64,000 bases of DNA, from contig CAJTMC010000010.1 of NCBI GenBank assembly GCA_910577115.1, positions 35,474-99,473 of the forward strand. Reading direction: 5' to 3'. Under the pieces are notes generated by a model. It was given only the letters and a program-made list of their open reading frames with translations. It had not been told where the DNA came from and did no database searches. The position numbers and the translations under genes are program-made. Position 1 is the stretch's first letter, and each line of letters starts with the position of its first letter. The DNA comes from an uncultured Lachnospiraceae bacterium (GTDB lineage: Bacteria > Bacillota > Clostridia > Lachnospirales > Lachnospiraceae). This document shows positions 8,964 through 18,096 of this stretch, in pieces.

Positions 8964-10403
8964 TTATCCTGGCTGTAAGGATTTACAATAGAGATGTCCT
9001 TTAAACTCGTGGAAAAGACTTTCTTCTTTTTTGCTCATAAATATAGTCAGCTCGTCTTTTTGGAAAGCTAACTGAAACTGAACACAACCGACATACGCGT
9101 CAATAATATGTGCCTTTATGAATAAAGTACCGTCAAAAAGCCACGCGCCGCTTGCTGCATATTTTTGCTCATAAATGGGGAAAATGCCTGTCTGCATTGT
9201 TCCCATGCCAAAACGAATCTCATATGGCGTCTGCTGATAAGTAAAAGACAGCGTGCCGACATTTTTCTGAAACTGAACACAGAAGTTTTGGAATTTGGAA
9301 CCTTCTGTTTGAACAGAGTATATCTTGTTATTTATTTCACAAACAGTTTCCGGTGCCGGAGCGCCCTCTAAAGGTTTTACGGTAAGAGAAGCACATGTAT
9401 CATGAAGATGTTGTGCCGCATTTTGCTCGTAGGGAAGCGCGTCATTTTGTATATAGGGAAGAATTTCTTCATACAGCGCATCATAAATCTGCTGATTACC
9501 TCCCTGTACAGTTTGCGTATCCGCAGTGGTTACACAGATAAGCTCATAATCAGGCAGGAAAATAATGAGCTGCCCCCCCATTCCGTAGCACGTAAACCCG
9601 TTTCTTTCATTACGCCAAAACTGCAATCCATACCCCTGTGCCTCGCTTGGAAGAGGAGCTGTCACACAGGTTTCCGTCAAAGGAGATACTGCCAAATCAA
9701 TATAAGAAGGCGATATAAGCTGCTTTCCCAAGACAAACCCCCTGTGCGCGATAAAATACCCAAATTTCATCATATCCAAAGGGAGCGCAACCAAACCGCT
9801 TCCTCCCATTGACACCCCAAAAGGGTCTTTGATCATATAAGAGTTTTCCGAAAATCCAAGAATATCCAGTTTCTTTTTGATATAGTCAAGCATATCGCCT
9901 CCGGTCAGTTTTTCGACCAGGGCGCAGAGCGTGTGTGGTGACGATGTATCATAATGGAACAGCGTTCCGGAAGGATGCGTGGGAGGTACCGTAAAAAAAC
10001 TTTTTACCCAGTCAGATGACATGTCAACCTTGTACGTGGTAGAGGCATGGCATGTGCGCATCATCAGCATGTCCCTGATGGTCATTTGGGCAATCCAAGG
10101 GTGTACTTTATCAGGCAGCTTTTCCGGAAAATATTGAATAATCGGATCGTCCAAAGCAATTTTGCCCTCGTCAATCAGCAGACCGATTGCAATAGAAGTA
10201 AAGTTTTTGCTGATAGAAAACATTCGGTGCAGACTGTCCGCGCTGCAAGGGGCATAATATCCCTCAAAAATCAGCTTGTCATGGTGCATGAGAAGAAGGC
10301 TGTGCATGGGAATCTGCCGTTTTTGCAGCCTTTCTATGAATTGAATGATGCAGTTGCTTGGAATACCGGTTTCTTCCGGTGTGGCTTTTTCAAATGTAAG
10401 CAT
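8964..10403 (-). CDS. Beta-lactamase-related serine hydrolase, cytosolic
   Basis: 479 residues of the class C beta-lactamase/esterase family (serine-type penicillin-binding fold). The catalytic tetrad SISK is at residues 63-66; a Tyr motif (YDTSS, near 147) and GMGGQ (near 281, at the place of the KTG/HxG box) follow. There is no signal peptide, which argues for an intracellular esterase or peptidase rather than a drug-hydrolysing lactamase. The C-terminal 150 residues are a beta-rich domain of unknown role. It stands alone, divergent from the two-component system. Confidence 0.85.
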   Translation of the reverse strand: MLTFEKATPEETGIPSNCIIQFIERLQKRQIPMHSLLLMHHDKLIFEGYYAPCSADSLHRMFSISKNFTSIAIGLLIDEGKIALDDPIIQYFPEKLPDKVHPWIAQMTIRDMLMMRTCHASTTYKVDMSSDWVKSFFTVPPTHPSGTLFHYDTSSPHTLCALVEKLTGGDMLDYIKKKLDILGFSENSYMIKDPFGVSMGGSGLVALPLDMMKFGYFIAHRGFVLGKQLISPSYIDLAVSPLTETCVTAPLPSEAQGYGLQFWRNERNGFTCYGMGGQLIIFLPDYELICVTTADTQTVQGGNQQIYDALYEEILPYIQNDALPYEQNAAQHLHDTCASLTVKPLEGAPAPETVCEINNKIYSVQTEGSKFQNFCVQFQKNVGTLSFTYQQTPYEIRFGMGTMQTGIFPIYEQKYAASGAWLFDGTLFIKAHIIDAYVGCVQFQLAFQKDELTIFMSKKEESLFHEFKGHLYCKSLQPG

Positions 10404-10774
10404 GTTGTTTTCCGCCTTTCAAAATGGGTAATTTATACAAAATATCCGTCCTTATCCGCATTGACAGTCTTGCGCTCTAAAGGCATAACTGTTCAATCGC
10501 GTTTAATGTCCGCTGCTGAAGTGTCATTTTATGCACGTCCTTTCATAAAATTACAGGAAGCCGGTAAGTCTGCCTTCTCAATAAAATCTTATCATGGATT
10601 GTTTTTTTAGGCAATGAAAACCGATAAGTTTTCTGATAAAGCGAATGACGTTCCGAATTTTTTATAGTATAATGTCACTAGACATTTATGTACCCGAATA
10701 GGAATGAATGTACGTTGATTGTGGAGTAATTGTCATATCATATTGACAAACTTATAACAAGGAGTTTCGTATTT
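10404..10774. other. Divergent intergenic region upstream of the two-component system
   Basis: 371 nt. It holds a probable promoter for the regulator gene (ATGACG 10645-10650, 17-nt spacer, TATAAT 10668-10673). Near 10480-10530 on the minus strand a 15-codon frame with a ribosome-site-like AAGGAC is seen, too short to call a gene. No other structure was recognised. Confidence 0.55.
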
Positions 10775-11494
10775 ATGCAAACAACAAACAACGATATCAA
10801 ACAAAAAATTCTGCTGATTGAAGACGACACCGAAATCAGCGATATGCTAAAAAACTTTCTGATGACCGAAAACTTTGAAGTCATAACTGCCTATGACGGA
10901 GAGAGCGCCTGCGAACAGTTTTATGCAGATGCATACAGTCTGGTACTGCTCGACTTGATGATACCGAAAAAGAGCGGAATGGAAGTGATGAAAGTCATCA
11001 GACAAAACAGCACAGTGCCAATCATTATTCTATCCGCAAAAGATACCGATTCCGACAAGACATTGGGACTAAGTCTTGGGGCAGACGACTACGTCACAAA
11101 GCCCTTTTCTGTTACAGAAGTATTGGCTAGAATCAAGGCGAATATCCGAAGAAATACACAATATGCGGCAAGTGTGGAAAAAGAAGAATTCGTCATCACA
11201 AAAGGCGCGCTTACAATCAATTTCAATAATTATTCCATATGCAAAAACGGGAAGAATATCGAATTAACGGCAAAGGAATTTGAAATCTTAAAGCTGCTGA
11301 TGAAAAATCCCAAAAAGGTCTATACCAAAGAGCAAATTTATGCGCTGGTATGGAATGATGTGTATGTCGGTGATGAAAATGCCGTCAATGTGCACATCAG
11401 CAGACTGCGCAACAAAATAGAGGACAATCCCCGCAATCCGCAGTATGTTGTCACTGTTTGGGGAATCGGCTATAAATTAGGAGATGTGGAATGA
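10775..11494 (+). CDS. OmpR-family response regulator
   Basis: 239 residues from ATG 10775, chosen because AAGGAG (10759-10764) is well placed. The receiver domain has the acidic pair EDD, the phospho-acceptor Asp in VLLDLMIP, and the switch Lys in YVTKPF. The C-terminal winged helix (about 135-235) contains LTAKEFEILKLL and VNVHISRLRNKIE. It should bind tandem DNA half-sites. The stop overlaps the kinase start by 4 nt. The likely target is the ABC exporter downstream, whose promoter carries two half-site repeats. Confidence 0.93.
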   Translation: MQTTNNDIKQKILLIEDDTEISDMLKNFLMTENFEVITAYDGESACEQFYADAYSLVLLDLMIPKKSGMEVMKVIRQNSTVPIIILSAKDTDSDKTLGLSLGADDYVTKPFSVTEVLARIKANIRRNTQYAASVEKEEFVITKGALTINFNNYSICKNGKNIELTAKEFEILKLLMKNPKKVYTKEQIYALVWNDVYVGDENAVNVHISRLRNKIEDNPRNPQYVVTVWGIGYKLGDVE

Positions 11495-12450
11495 GTGGTC
11501 AATTAATGCTGTTTTTGGGGATAAGTATCATCATTTTACTGTTGGTAATTATTTGTTACCGGCAGTTTCTTTTTGTGAGAGGAATGCGGGCGAACCTGAA
11601 AAAAGTCAGTGAGAAACTGTCGACTATTTTGGAGCAGGACAGTGACGAAAAAGTGATGGTTTTTACGGACGATAAAGCATTACAGGACTTAATCGGACAG
11701 ATTAACCGGATGCTTTTGAATCGTCAGAAAATAAAAGCGGATTACAGAAAGCAGGAGCTGTCTTCAAAGAAAATGCTTGCAAACATTTCACATGATGTCA
11801 AAACGCCGCTGACCGTTATTTTGGGATATTTGGAAATCCTGCGCATGGACAGGAAAGAGGACGAAGGACTGCAAAAGGTAGAGGTAAAAGCAAAACAGGT
11901 TGTGGAAATGATGAACCAGTTTTTTACGCTGGCAAAGCTTGAGGCAGGGGATACGTCTATTGAGATGACAAAAATTAACATCAGCGAATTGTGCAGAGAG
12001 AATGTGTTGGGATTTTATGAATTGCTGCTGCAAAAGGAGTTTACGGTCGATATTGCGATTCCGGAGCATAATATTTTTGTGCAGGGCGAAAAGGAATCCA
12101 TAGACCGGATTTTAAGCAATCTGCTGTCAAATGCCATACGCTACGGCAGCGACGGAAAATACATCGGCATTTTTCTGCGGGAAGAACCGGACTTTGTTTC
12201 CATTGATGTGGTTGACAAGGGGAAAGGAATCGAAAAAGCATTTGCGGCAAGTGTCTTTGAACGGCTTTACACAATGGAGGATTCCCGCAACCGGCAGATA
12301 CAGGGAAACGGCTTGGGACTGACGATTGTCAAAAACCTCGCGCAGCAGATGGGCGGAGATATTTTGCTGGAGAGTGAACCGTATGTAAAGACAGTGTTTA
12401 CGGTGAAATTAAAACCATTTTTAAAGTTTCCTATAGAACCGACCACATAA
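11491..12450 (+). CDS. Sensor histidine kinase with short N-terminal anchor
   Basis: 319 residues. One hydrophobic segment (about 4-27) is followed directly by a linker and the kinase core: HisKA with NISHDVKTPLT (phospho-His), N box NLLSNAIRYG, G1 DKGKGIE and G2 GNGLGLTI. There is almost no extracytoplasmic sensor, as in intramembrane-sensing kinases that act with ABC exporters in antimicrobial peptide response. The final codons (IEPTT and stop) are duplicated about 65 nt downstream as non-coding DNA. Confidence 0.93.
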   Translation: MSGQLMLFLGISIIILLLVIICYRQFLFVRGMRANLKKVSEKLSTILEQDSDEKVMVFTDDKALQDLIGQINRMLLNRQKIKADYRKQELSSKKMLANISHDVKTPLTVILGYLEILRMDRKEDEGLQKVEVKAKQVVEMMNQFFTLAKLEAGDTSIEMTKINISELCRENVLGFYELLLQKEFTVDIAIPEHNIFVQGEKESIDRILSNLLSNAIRYGSDGKYIGIFLREEPDFVSIDVVDKGKGIEKAFAASVFERLYTMEDSRNRQIQGNGLGLTIVKNLAQQMGGDILLESEPYVKTVFTVKLKPFLKFPIEPTT

Positions 12451-12525
12451 GAAATGAACCTTTAAACGAAAAGAATGCCAAGTGTTCTTTTACAGATATA
12501 GAACCGACAACATAAAAAATGAACC
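12432..12525 (+). repeat. Direct repeat duplicating the 3' end of the kinase gene
   Basis: Two 29-nt copies, 12432-12460 and 12497-12525, match at 27 of 29 positions. The first includes the kinase stop codon; the second retains a readable IEPTT-stop frame. The spacing is 65 nt. It may be a duplication scar or a paired regulator-binding element. Confidence 0.75.
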
Positions 12526-12545
12526 GCGAAAGAAATTCGTAAGAA

Positions 12546-12581
12546 TTTTGCAAGAGTTTTGCAAAACGAAACCGTTACAAT
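12546..12581 (+). promoter_or_regulatory. Activator-type promoter with tandem half-sites for the ABC exporter
   Basis: TTTTGCAA occurs at 12546-12553 and again at 12557-12564, an 11-bp period, followed by a -10-like TACAAT (12576-12581) and no proper -35. OmpR-family regulators typically bind direct repeats one helical turn apart over the -35 region. The adjacent response regulator is the natural candidate. Confidence 0.55.
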
Positions 12582-12633
12582 AGTTTTTGTTAGTAGGAAA
12601 TCGCGACAGTATAAATCATTTAGGGAGAACGCG

Positions 12634-12654
12634 ATGGCAAATCGCAAGATTTGA
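12634..12654 (+). CDS. Putative 6-residue leader peptide (MANRKI)
   Basis: ATG 12634 is preceded by AGGGAG (12622-12627) at a 6-nt spacing and the frame ends at TGA 12652-12654. It sits in the leader of the ABC exporter, 17 nt ahead of an intrinsic terminator. The arrangement recalls ribosome-mediated attenuation at drug-resistance genes. Translation is inferred only. Confidence 0.45.
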   Translation: MANRKI

Positions 12655-12671
12655 TATTGCGTTTTCTGAAT

Positions 12672-12699
12672 GCGTCGCTGCCGGGCGACGCTATTTTTT
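12672..12699 (+). terminator. Leader terminator/attenuator ahead of the ABC exporter
   Basis: GCGTCGC (12672-12678) pairs perfectly with GCGACGC (12685-12691) across a 6-nt loop, and six T follow at 12694-12699. It lies only 20 nt before the exporter start codon on the same strand, so it would cut transcription before the gene unless relieved. An upstream GCGAC near 12603 could pair with the left arm as an antiterminator. Confidence 0.75.
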
Positions 12700-12718
12700 A
12701 GAAAGGGGGCAGCAAAGT

Positions 12719-13633
12719 ATGTCAAATATTATACAAACATATCAACTAACAAAAACCATTGACGGGAAAGAAATTGTCAAAGATGTCAATCTTCATGTCA
12801 AAAAAGGAGAAATTTACGGGTTTTTAGGGCCGAATGGTGCAGGCAAGACGACTGTGATGAAAATGATTACCAACCTTTGGAAACCGACCGCGGGAACGGT
12901 TGCGCTGTTCGGGGAGGAACTGACGCCGACATCGTATGAGGTCTTAAAGCGAATGGGAAGCGTCATTGAATTTCCCTGCTTCTATGACCATATGAGCGGG
13001 AAAGAAAACTTGCAGCTTCACTGTGAGTATATGGGGTATTATATGCCCGACAGTGTGGATAAAACGCTTGCGATGTTGGGATTATCGGAAGCAGCCAAAA
13101 AGAGCGTGAAAAAGTACTCATTGGGAATGAAGCAGCGTTTGGGAATTGCGCGCGCCATTCTATGCAGACCGGAGCTGCTAGTACTTGACGAGCCGACAAA
13201 CGGTTTGGATCCGGCGGGAATGAAGCAGATTCGGGATTTGCTTCAAATGCTGTGCACAGAATATGGAATGACGATTCTCATTTCCAGCCATATCCTTTCT
13301 GAAGTCGAAAGTATCGCGGACACGATTGGCGTGATTCATCATGGAATGATGCGAAAAGAAATCTCCATGAAGGAAATTTCCGAGATGAATACGGAATATA
13401 TTGCGCTTGACGTAGAGGATATAAAAAAGGCGGCTTATGTTTTAGCGGAGCAGATGAATCTGAACAATTTCAAGGTATTTGACGCGCACAATATCCGCAT
13501 TTATGATGACAAAATTACCACAATGGAATTGTCGAAGGTATTGACCGAAAATGAGGTCGATATTTGTGCGATTGGCAGAAAATCGGAGCGTTTGGAGGAT
13601 TATTTCTTAAAGCTGACTGAGGAGACAGTGTGA
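12719..13633 (+). CDS. ABC-2 type exporter ATP-binding subunit
   Basis: 304 residues from ATG 12719, with GAAAGGGGG upstream. Walker A is GPNGAGKTT, signature YSLGMKQRLG, Walker B LLVLDEPTNGLDP and the switch His in SSHIL. The C-terminal 80 residues form the extension typical of bacitracin/lantibiotic-type exporters. Together with the next gene it makes a two-gene exporter beside a two-component system, the usual arrangement for antimicrobial peptide self-defence. Substrate unknown. Confidence 0.92.
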   Translation: MSNIIQTYQLTKTIDGKEIVKDVNLHVKKGEIYGFLGPNGAGKTTVMKMITNLWKPTAGTVALFGEELTPTSYEVLKRMGSVIEFPCFYDHMSGKENLQLHCEYMGYYMPDSVDKTLAMLGLSEAAKKSVKKYSLGMKQRLGIARAILCRPELLVLDEPTNGLDPAGMKQIRDLLQMLCTEYGMTILISSHILSEVESIADTIGVIHHGMMRKEISMKEISEMNTEYIALDVEDIKKAAYVLAEQMNLNNFKVFDAHNIRIYDDKITTMELSKVLTENEVDICAIGRKSERLEDYFLKLTEETV

Positions 13634-13679
13634 AGAGATTTTCAACTACGTTCTTCATTCATAAATGGAGGGAAATGAA

Positions 13680-14369
13680 ATGTTAAAATTAATTCGTTTG
13701 GAATGGAAGAAAAATAATATCGGAAAGTATATCCGCAACACGCTGATTATGACGGTGATTCTTTCGCTTTTGCTTGTCGGCATGGCAGGAGAGCTGGAGG
13801 CGGTTGAAACGGTGCAGTCATATGGAACAAGTATGACGAATGCCGCTATAGACCTCTTTATGAATATGGCATATATCATTTTTACGGGTGTCATGTTATC
13901 GTCTTTTATTGTGGGCGCTTATGAAAAAAGAACAATGCATCTGATGTTTTCCTATCCAATTAACCGGAAGAAAATTTTGCTGTCAAAGATGGCTGCTGTG
14001 TGGATTTTTAACTTTGTGGCGATGGTAATCAGCAAGCTGTTTGTTTATATGCTGCTGATTTTGCTGAAACCGTTTCTTGGAATATCCGCGGCTGGAATTG
14101 CGTTCGGCGCATTGTCTTTTTGGCTGGATATTATTCTTGGCTCGGCGGTGATGGTGAGTATCAGCTATATTGCGCTTCCTGTTGGCTTGCTGATGAAGTC
14201 TTCCAAAGCAGCGATTGTGACTGCTGTGATTATCACTTTTTTGACGCAGGGCAATATCGGAACGGCAACTTTGGTAAACAATATACCGTTTTATGCCTTT
14301 TTGATTATTCTTGCGGCTTGGGCGGTGTTTTTGTCGATACATCGCGTGGAAGTGCGGGACTTGCCGTAA
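13680..14369 (+). CDS. ABC-2 type exporter permease
   Basis: 229 residues from ATG 13680; the earlier in-frame ATG at 13665 lies at the ribosome site GGAGGG and is unlikely. Six hydrophobic segments are visible. The opening LIRLEWKKNNIGKYIRN and the YEKRTMHLMFSYPINRKKILLSK stretch are typical of ABC-2 permeases. It begins 46 nt after the ATPase gene and should form the exporter with it. Confidence 0.88.
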   Translation: MLKLIRLEWKKNNIGKYIRNTLIMTVILSLLLVGMAGELEAVETVQSYGTSMTNAAIDLFMNMAYIIFTGVMLSSFIVGAYEKRTMHLMFSYPINRKKILLSKMAAVWIFNFVAMVISKLFVYMLLILLKPFLGISAAGIAFGALSFWLDIILGSAVMVSISYIALPVGLLMKSSKAAIVTAVIITFLTQGNIGTATLVNNIPFYAFLIILAAWAVFLSIHRVEVRDLP

Positions 14370-14535
14370 TGCTGTAAGAGAAGTTTATTGATAGGTCATT
14401 TGTCGGAACAGAGGAGTTGAAGTGTCGACTTCTCTGTTTTTGGCATTTTATGTCGTAAAAGCGGCAAAATACAGCCGCGCATCTTGCAAGAGCAAAATGG
14501 TTTGATACAATGGAGCCTGTAAGGAGGTGAACGGA

Positions 14536-14781
14536 TTGCGAATCGATATTGAGGTAGCAAAAAGAACAACTGTAATGCTGATTGCTGTGGTTGCGTTAAT
14601 CGGTATATTTGTCTGGCTTTTTGGGTGGTTTCCGGTTGATGAACCGAGATATTGGTTCTGCTTTTTCGTTTGCTTTGGAATCAGCTTTGCAGCCAGTGTG
14701 ACTGCGTCAGCGTGGAAGGAGAATATGGATAATCGGCGCTTGGAGGAAGGGTTAAGGCGTTTAAAGGAGGAACAGCGTTAG
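14536..14781 (+). CDS. Small two-TM protein, unknown
   Basis: 81 residues from TTG 14536. The earlier GTG at 14527 overlaps the AAGGAGG site (14521-14527), whereas the TTG has ideal 8-nt spacing. Two hydrophobic segments are followed by a charged, helical tail rich in Glu and Arg. I do not recognise a family. It lies between the exporter and the AAA/nuclease gene with no clear link to either. Confidence 0.6.
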   Translation: MRIDIEVAKRTTVMLIAVVALIGIFVWLFGWFPVDEPRYWFCFFVCFGISFAASVTASAWKENMDNRRLEEGLRRLKEEQR

Positions 14782-14892
14782 GCTTTTTTATTTCTGAGCT
14801 ATTCCTAATCCGGCATGGTTTTGCTTTACAAGAAACTGTATTATCGGATATACTAAAGTTGAACAGCAGGTCGTGAAAAATGGAGGATTGAA

Positions 14893-16599
14893 ATGGATTA
14901 CAAACCGCTTCCGGTAGGAGTAGATAATTTTGAAAAGTTAGTGACGAGAGGATACTATTTTATTGATAAGACATGGTATATGAAAGAGCTGTTGGATCGG
15001 AAAGGTGATGTTAATTTATTCACCCGTCCGCGGCGTTTCGGTAAGACGCTCAATATGAGTATGTTACAGTATTTTTTTGAGGATATGCGTACAGACGACG
15101 GGGAGAAACAGGACAACGCCTACCTTTTTGAAAACATGAAAATTATGCAGGCAGGGGAGCAGTATCTTGCGCATATGGGAAAGTATCCTGTTATTAATTT
15201 AACATTAAAAGATGCGAAGCAGCCGAATTTTGAATTGGCGTATGAGGCGATTAAGTGGCAGATTGCGGACGAGTATGCGAGGCATGCTTATATTTTGAAC
15301 GATGAAAAATTTTCTGATGAAAAAGAGGCATATTTGAAGATTAAGAGAAGGACAGCCGACCGCAGTGCATATAATAATTCCATTAAGTTCTTGTCGCAGT
15401 GTCTTGAGAAGTACTATGGCAGAAAAGTAATTATTTTGATTGACGAATATGACGTACCGCTGGAAAATGCTTTTACGGAAAAATTTTATGAAGAAATGAT
15501 AGGATTTATCCGTTCTTTATTTGAAGCTGCCTTTAAAACAAACGGCAGCCTTGAGTTTGCTGTGATAACAGGCTGCTTGCGGATTTCAAAAGAAAGTATC
15601 TTCACAGGATTAAACAATCTTGAAGTAATATCCATACTTGACTGGAATTATGGGAAATATTTCGGCTTTACGGAGGAAGAAGTAAAAAAACTCTGTACAG
15701 ACTGCGGCTTAGAACATAAATATGACCTTATCAAGGAATGGTACAACGGATATATTTTCGGAAATACCAATGTATATAACCCTTGGAGTGTTATCCGCTA
15801 TGTGAAAGCATTAACAAGCCATGAGGAAGAATTTCCGCATTCCTATTGGGCAAACACGTCCTCCAATGTTGTTGTGCGCAAATTAATTGAAATGGCAGAT
15901 GACAGCGTAAAGGGAGAACTGGAAAATCTGATTGACGGCGGAACAATCGAAAAGCCAATCCACGAGGATATCACATACGGAGAAGTGTATGAGAACATGG
16001 ACAACCTGTGGAATTTTATGTTTTTCACGGGATATTTCAGAAAAGTGAGTGAACGAATGGGAGAGGATGATACACGCTATCTGACACTAATGATACCCAA
16101 TCGGGAGGTCCGATATATTTTCCGCGAGAAAATAATGGCATGGTTTGAACGGAAAATGAAGGAGCGGGATTTGACACGACTCCATACGGCTTTTGTAAAC
16201 AAAGATACAAAGACACTCGAGGAAGAATTAACAGACATTTTATACGAAACAATCAGCTCCTTTGACGAGAGCGAAAACTATTATCATGGTCTTGTTGCAG
16301 GGCTGCTGTCCGGCATGAAAGGCTACCGTACAAAGTCCAACCGCGAATCGGGAAAAGGAAGATGTGATTTGTTTGTGAAACCTGTGTCAAGAAGAAAGGA
16401 AGCCTTTATCGTGGAGTTTAAGACTACAAAAAAGATGAAGGCGCTTGACGCAAAGGCTGAGGAGGCATTGGAGCAGATTAAAGACAAAAAGTATGCGCTG
16501 GAGCTGGAAGAGGACGGTTACGATTATTATAACAGCTACGGGATTTCCTTTTGCGGAAAAGACTGCTGCGTCAAGCTGCGGGAGGAGATAACACAGTGA
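14893..16599 (+). CDS. AAA-ATPase-like protein with C-terminal PD-(D/E)XK nuclease domain
   Basis: 568 residues with the layout common in gut Clostridia and Bacteroides: an N-terminal AAA-ATPase-like region with YFIDKT, Walker A-like TRPRRFGKTL (about 46-55) and Walker B VIILIDEYDVPL, then a C-terminal nuclease-like domain (about 470-568) with the D...ExK pattern in GRCDLFV and FIVEFKTTKK. These proteins occur in many copies per genome and their role is unknown; a link to mobile elements or nucleic acid processing has been proposed only by domain logic. Its stop overlaps the next start by 4 nt. Confidence 0.85.
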   Translation: MDYKPLPVGVDNFEKLVTRGYYFIDKTWYMKELLDRKGDVNLFTRPRRFGKTLNMSMLQYFFEDMRTDDGEKQDNAYLFENMKIMQAGEQYLAHMGKYPVINLTLKDAKQPNFELAYEAIKWQIADEYARHAYILNDEKFSDEKEAYLKIKRRTADRSAYNNSIKFLSQCLEKYYGRKVIILIDEYDVPLENAFTEKFYEEMIGFIRSLFEAAFKTNGSLEFAVITGCLRISKESIFTGLNNLEVISILDWNYGKYFGFTEEEVKKLCTDCGLEHKYDLIKEWYNGYIFGNTNVYNPWSVIRYVKALTSHEEEFPHSYWANTSSNVVVRKLIEMADDSVKGELENLIDGGTIEKPIHEDITYGEVYENMDNLWNFMFFTGYFRKVSERMGEDDTRYLTLMIPNREVRYIFREKIMAWFERKMKERDLTRLHTAFVNKDTKTLEEELTDILYETISSFDESENYYHGLVAGLLSGMKGYRTKSNRESGKGRCDLFVKPVSRRKEAFIVEFKTTKKMKALDAKAEEALEQIKDKKYALELEEDGYDYYNSYGISFCGKDCCVKLREEITQ

Positions 16600-17537
16600 T
16601 TTTAAGTGCCAGCCGCAGAACCGATATTCCGAACTATTATTCGGAGTGGTTTTTCAACAGAATTAAAGAGGAATACCTATATGTCCGAAATCCCATGAAT
16701 CCGCACCAAATTAGTAAAATCAATCTGTCCCCTGATGTTGTAGACTGTATCGTATTTTGGACAAAAAATCCAAAACCAATGCTTCCAAGATTAGAGGAAT
16801 TGAACGCATATCCGTTTTACTTTCAGTTTACACTGACAGGATACGGCACGGACATCGAATGTAATGTTCCGCATAAAAAGAGTGACGTCATTTTGACCTT
16901 CCAAAACCTGTCGCGCAAAATCGGGGCACAGAAAGTAATTTGGCGGTATGATCCGATTCTGTTTACAGACAAGTATACACCGGAGTATCATTTAAAAGCG
17001 TTTGCGGAAATTGCGCACAAACTGCGCGGTTACACAACAAAATGTGTGATTAGCTTTGTTGATACGTATGCAAAGAACCAAAAGAGCATGAAGGCGCTTC
17101 ACACTTGCTTTCTGACGGAAAGCGAAGTCGTTGCGTTTGCAAAGAAAATCGCGCAGATAGCAAGTGATAATAACATGGCAGTTGCAAGCTGTGCAGAAAA
17201 AATAGATTTATCTATATGCGGAATAGAGCATAATTGCTGCATTGACAGAGCATTGATTGAACAAATTATCGGTTGTAAAATAGACGCAGGGCAGGATAAA
17301 AACCAAAGAGAAGCGTGCGGCTGCATTGAAAGCATTGATGTGGGAACATACAATACATGCAAAAACGGATGCCGATACTGCTATGCAAACCACAGTCCCG
17401 AAAGCGTTGCGAAGAACTGCCAATTATATGACGCGAATGCGCCGATTTTGTGCGGACAAATCACAGAGGACGATAAAATCACCGAACGGAAAGTAAAATC
17501 TCATAAAGAAAAACAACTGACGGTTTGGGATTTATAG
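16596..17537 (+). CDS. DUF1848 protein with CxxxCxxC cluster
   Basis: 313 residues from GTG 16596, which overlaps the previous stop (GTGA) and follows GGAGG (16581-16585). The opening ILSASRRTDIPNYYSEWF and the VFWTKNPKPML motif are diagnostic of DUF1848. Near the C-terminus CKNGCRYCYAN gives a CxxxCxxC cluster like that of radical-SAM proteins, suggesting an iron-sulfur enzyme. No reaction is established. Coupling to the AAA/nuclease gene may be incidental. Confidence 0.82.
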   Translation: MILSASRRTDIPNYYSEWFFNRIKEEYLYVRNPMNPHQISKINLSPDVVDCIVFWTKNPKPMLPRLEELNAYPFYFQFTLTGYGTDIECNVPHKKSDVILTFQNLSRKIGAQKVIWRYDPILFTDKYTPEYHLKAFAEIAHKLRGYTTKCVISFVDTYAKNQKSMKALHTCFLTESEVVAFAKKIAQIASDNNMAVASCAEKIDLSICGIEHNCCIDRALIEQIIGCKIDAGQDKNQREACGCIESIDVGTYNTCKNGCRYCYANHSPESVAKNCQLYDANAPILCGQITEDDKITERKVKSHKEKQLTVWDL

Positions 17538-17583
17538 GGTTCTTACTTAAGAAAATTAGAATCAGAAGGAGTATGACAGGATA

Positions 17584-18096
17584 ATGCCTAAACTTATTAT
17601 AGTGAGAGGAAATTCAGGAAGTGGAAAAACATCATTGGCAAAAGCACTTCAAAAAAAGTTTGGACGCAATACCATGTTGATTTCACAAGATATGGTACGG
17701 ATTCAAATGCTGAATGCTAAAGATGTGCAAGCGCTGCCGTTATTAATAAAACTACTGCAATATGGCAGGCAAAATTCGGAGATTACCATCTTAGAGGGAA
17801 TCTTGGATTCGGAGTATTATACGCCATTATTTCAAACGGCTCTTGAAGAATACGGTTCCAATATTTTTGCATTTTATTACGACCTTCCATTTGAAGAAAC
17901 GCTGCTGCGTCATAATACAAAACCCAATAAGGCGGAATTTGGGGAACAGGATATGCGCAGATGGTGGAAAGAAAAGGATTATATCGGTATCATACCCGAG
18001 AAAATCATTACAAAGGATATGAGCTTGGAAGATACGGTTGAGCTGTTAGAAAAGACAACACAAACAGGGGGAATAAGCCAAGATGTATCAATTTGA
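17584..18096 (+). CDS. Small P-loop kinase-like protein
   Basis: 170 residues with a P-loop RGNSGSGKTSLAK (residues 8-20), a helix LISQDMVR and a lid-like RRWWKEKDY stretch. The pattern resembles zeta-toxin/gluconate-kinase type small-molecule kinases. Its stop lies 14 nt inside the GntR regulator gene, and gluconate-type transport follows, so a sugar or sugar-acid kinase role is possible but not shown. No antitoxin frame is adjacent. Confidence 0.7.
   Translation: MPKLIIVRGNSGSGKTSLAKALQKKFGRNTMLISQDMVRIQMLNAKDVQALPLLIKLLQYGRQNSEITILEGILDSEYYTPLFQTALEEYGSNIFAFYYDLPFEETLLRHNTKPNKAEFGEQDMRRWWKEKDYIGIIPEKIITKDMSLEDTVELLEKTTQTGGISQDVSI

Noticed and set aside
9402..9812. 136-codon plus-strand frame
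   Set aside because: Antisense shadow of the serine hydrolase gene.
10047..10610. 187-codon plus-strand frame
   Set aside because: Antisense to the serine hydrolase and extends into the intergenic region without a ribosome site or recognisable domain.
17584..18096. Zeta toxin of a toxin-antitoxin pair
   Set aside because: It has the P-loop but no adjacent epsilon-like antitoxin, and it overlaps a GntR gene of a sugar-acid operon.
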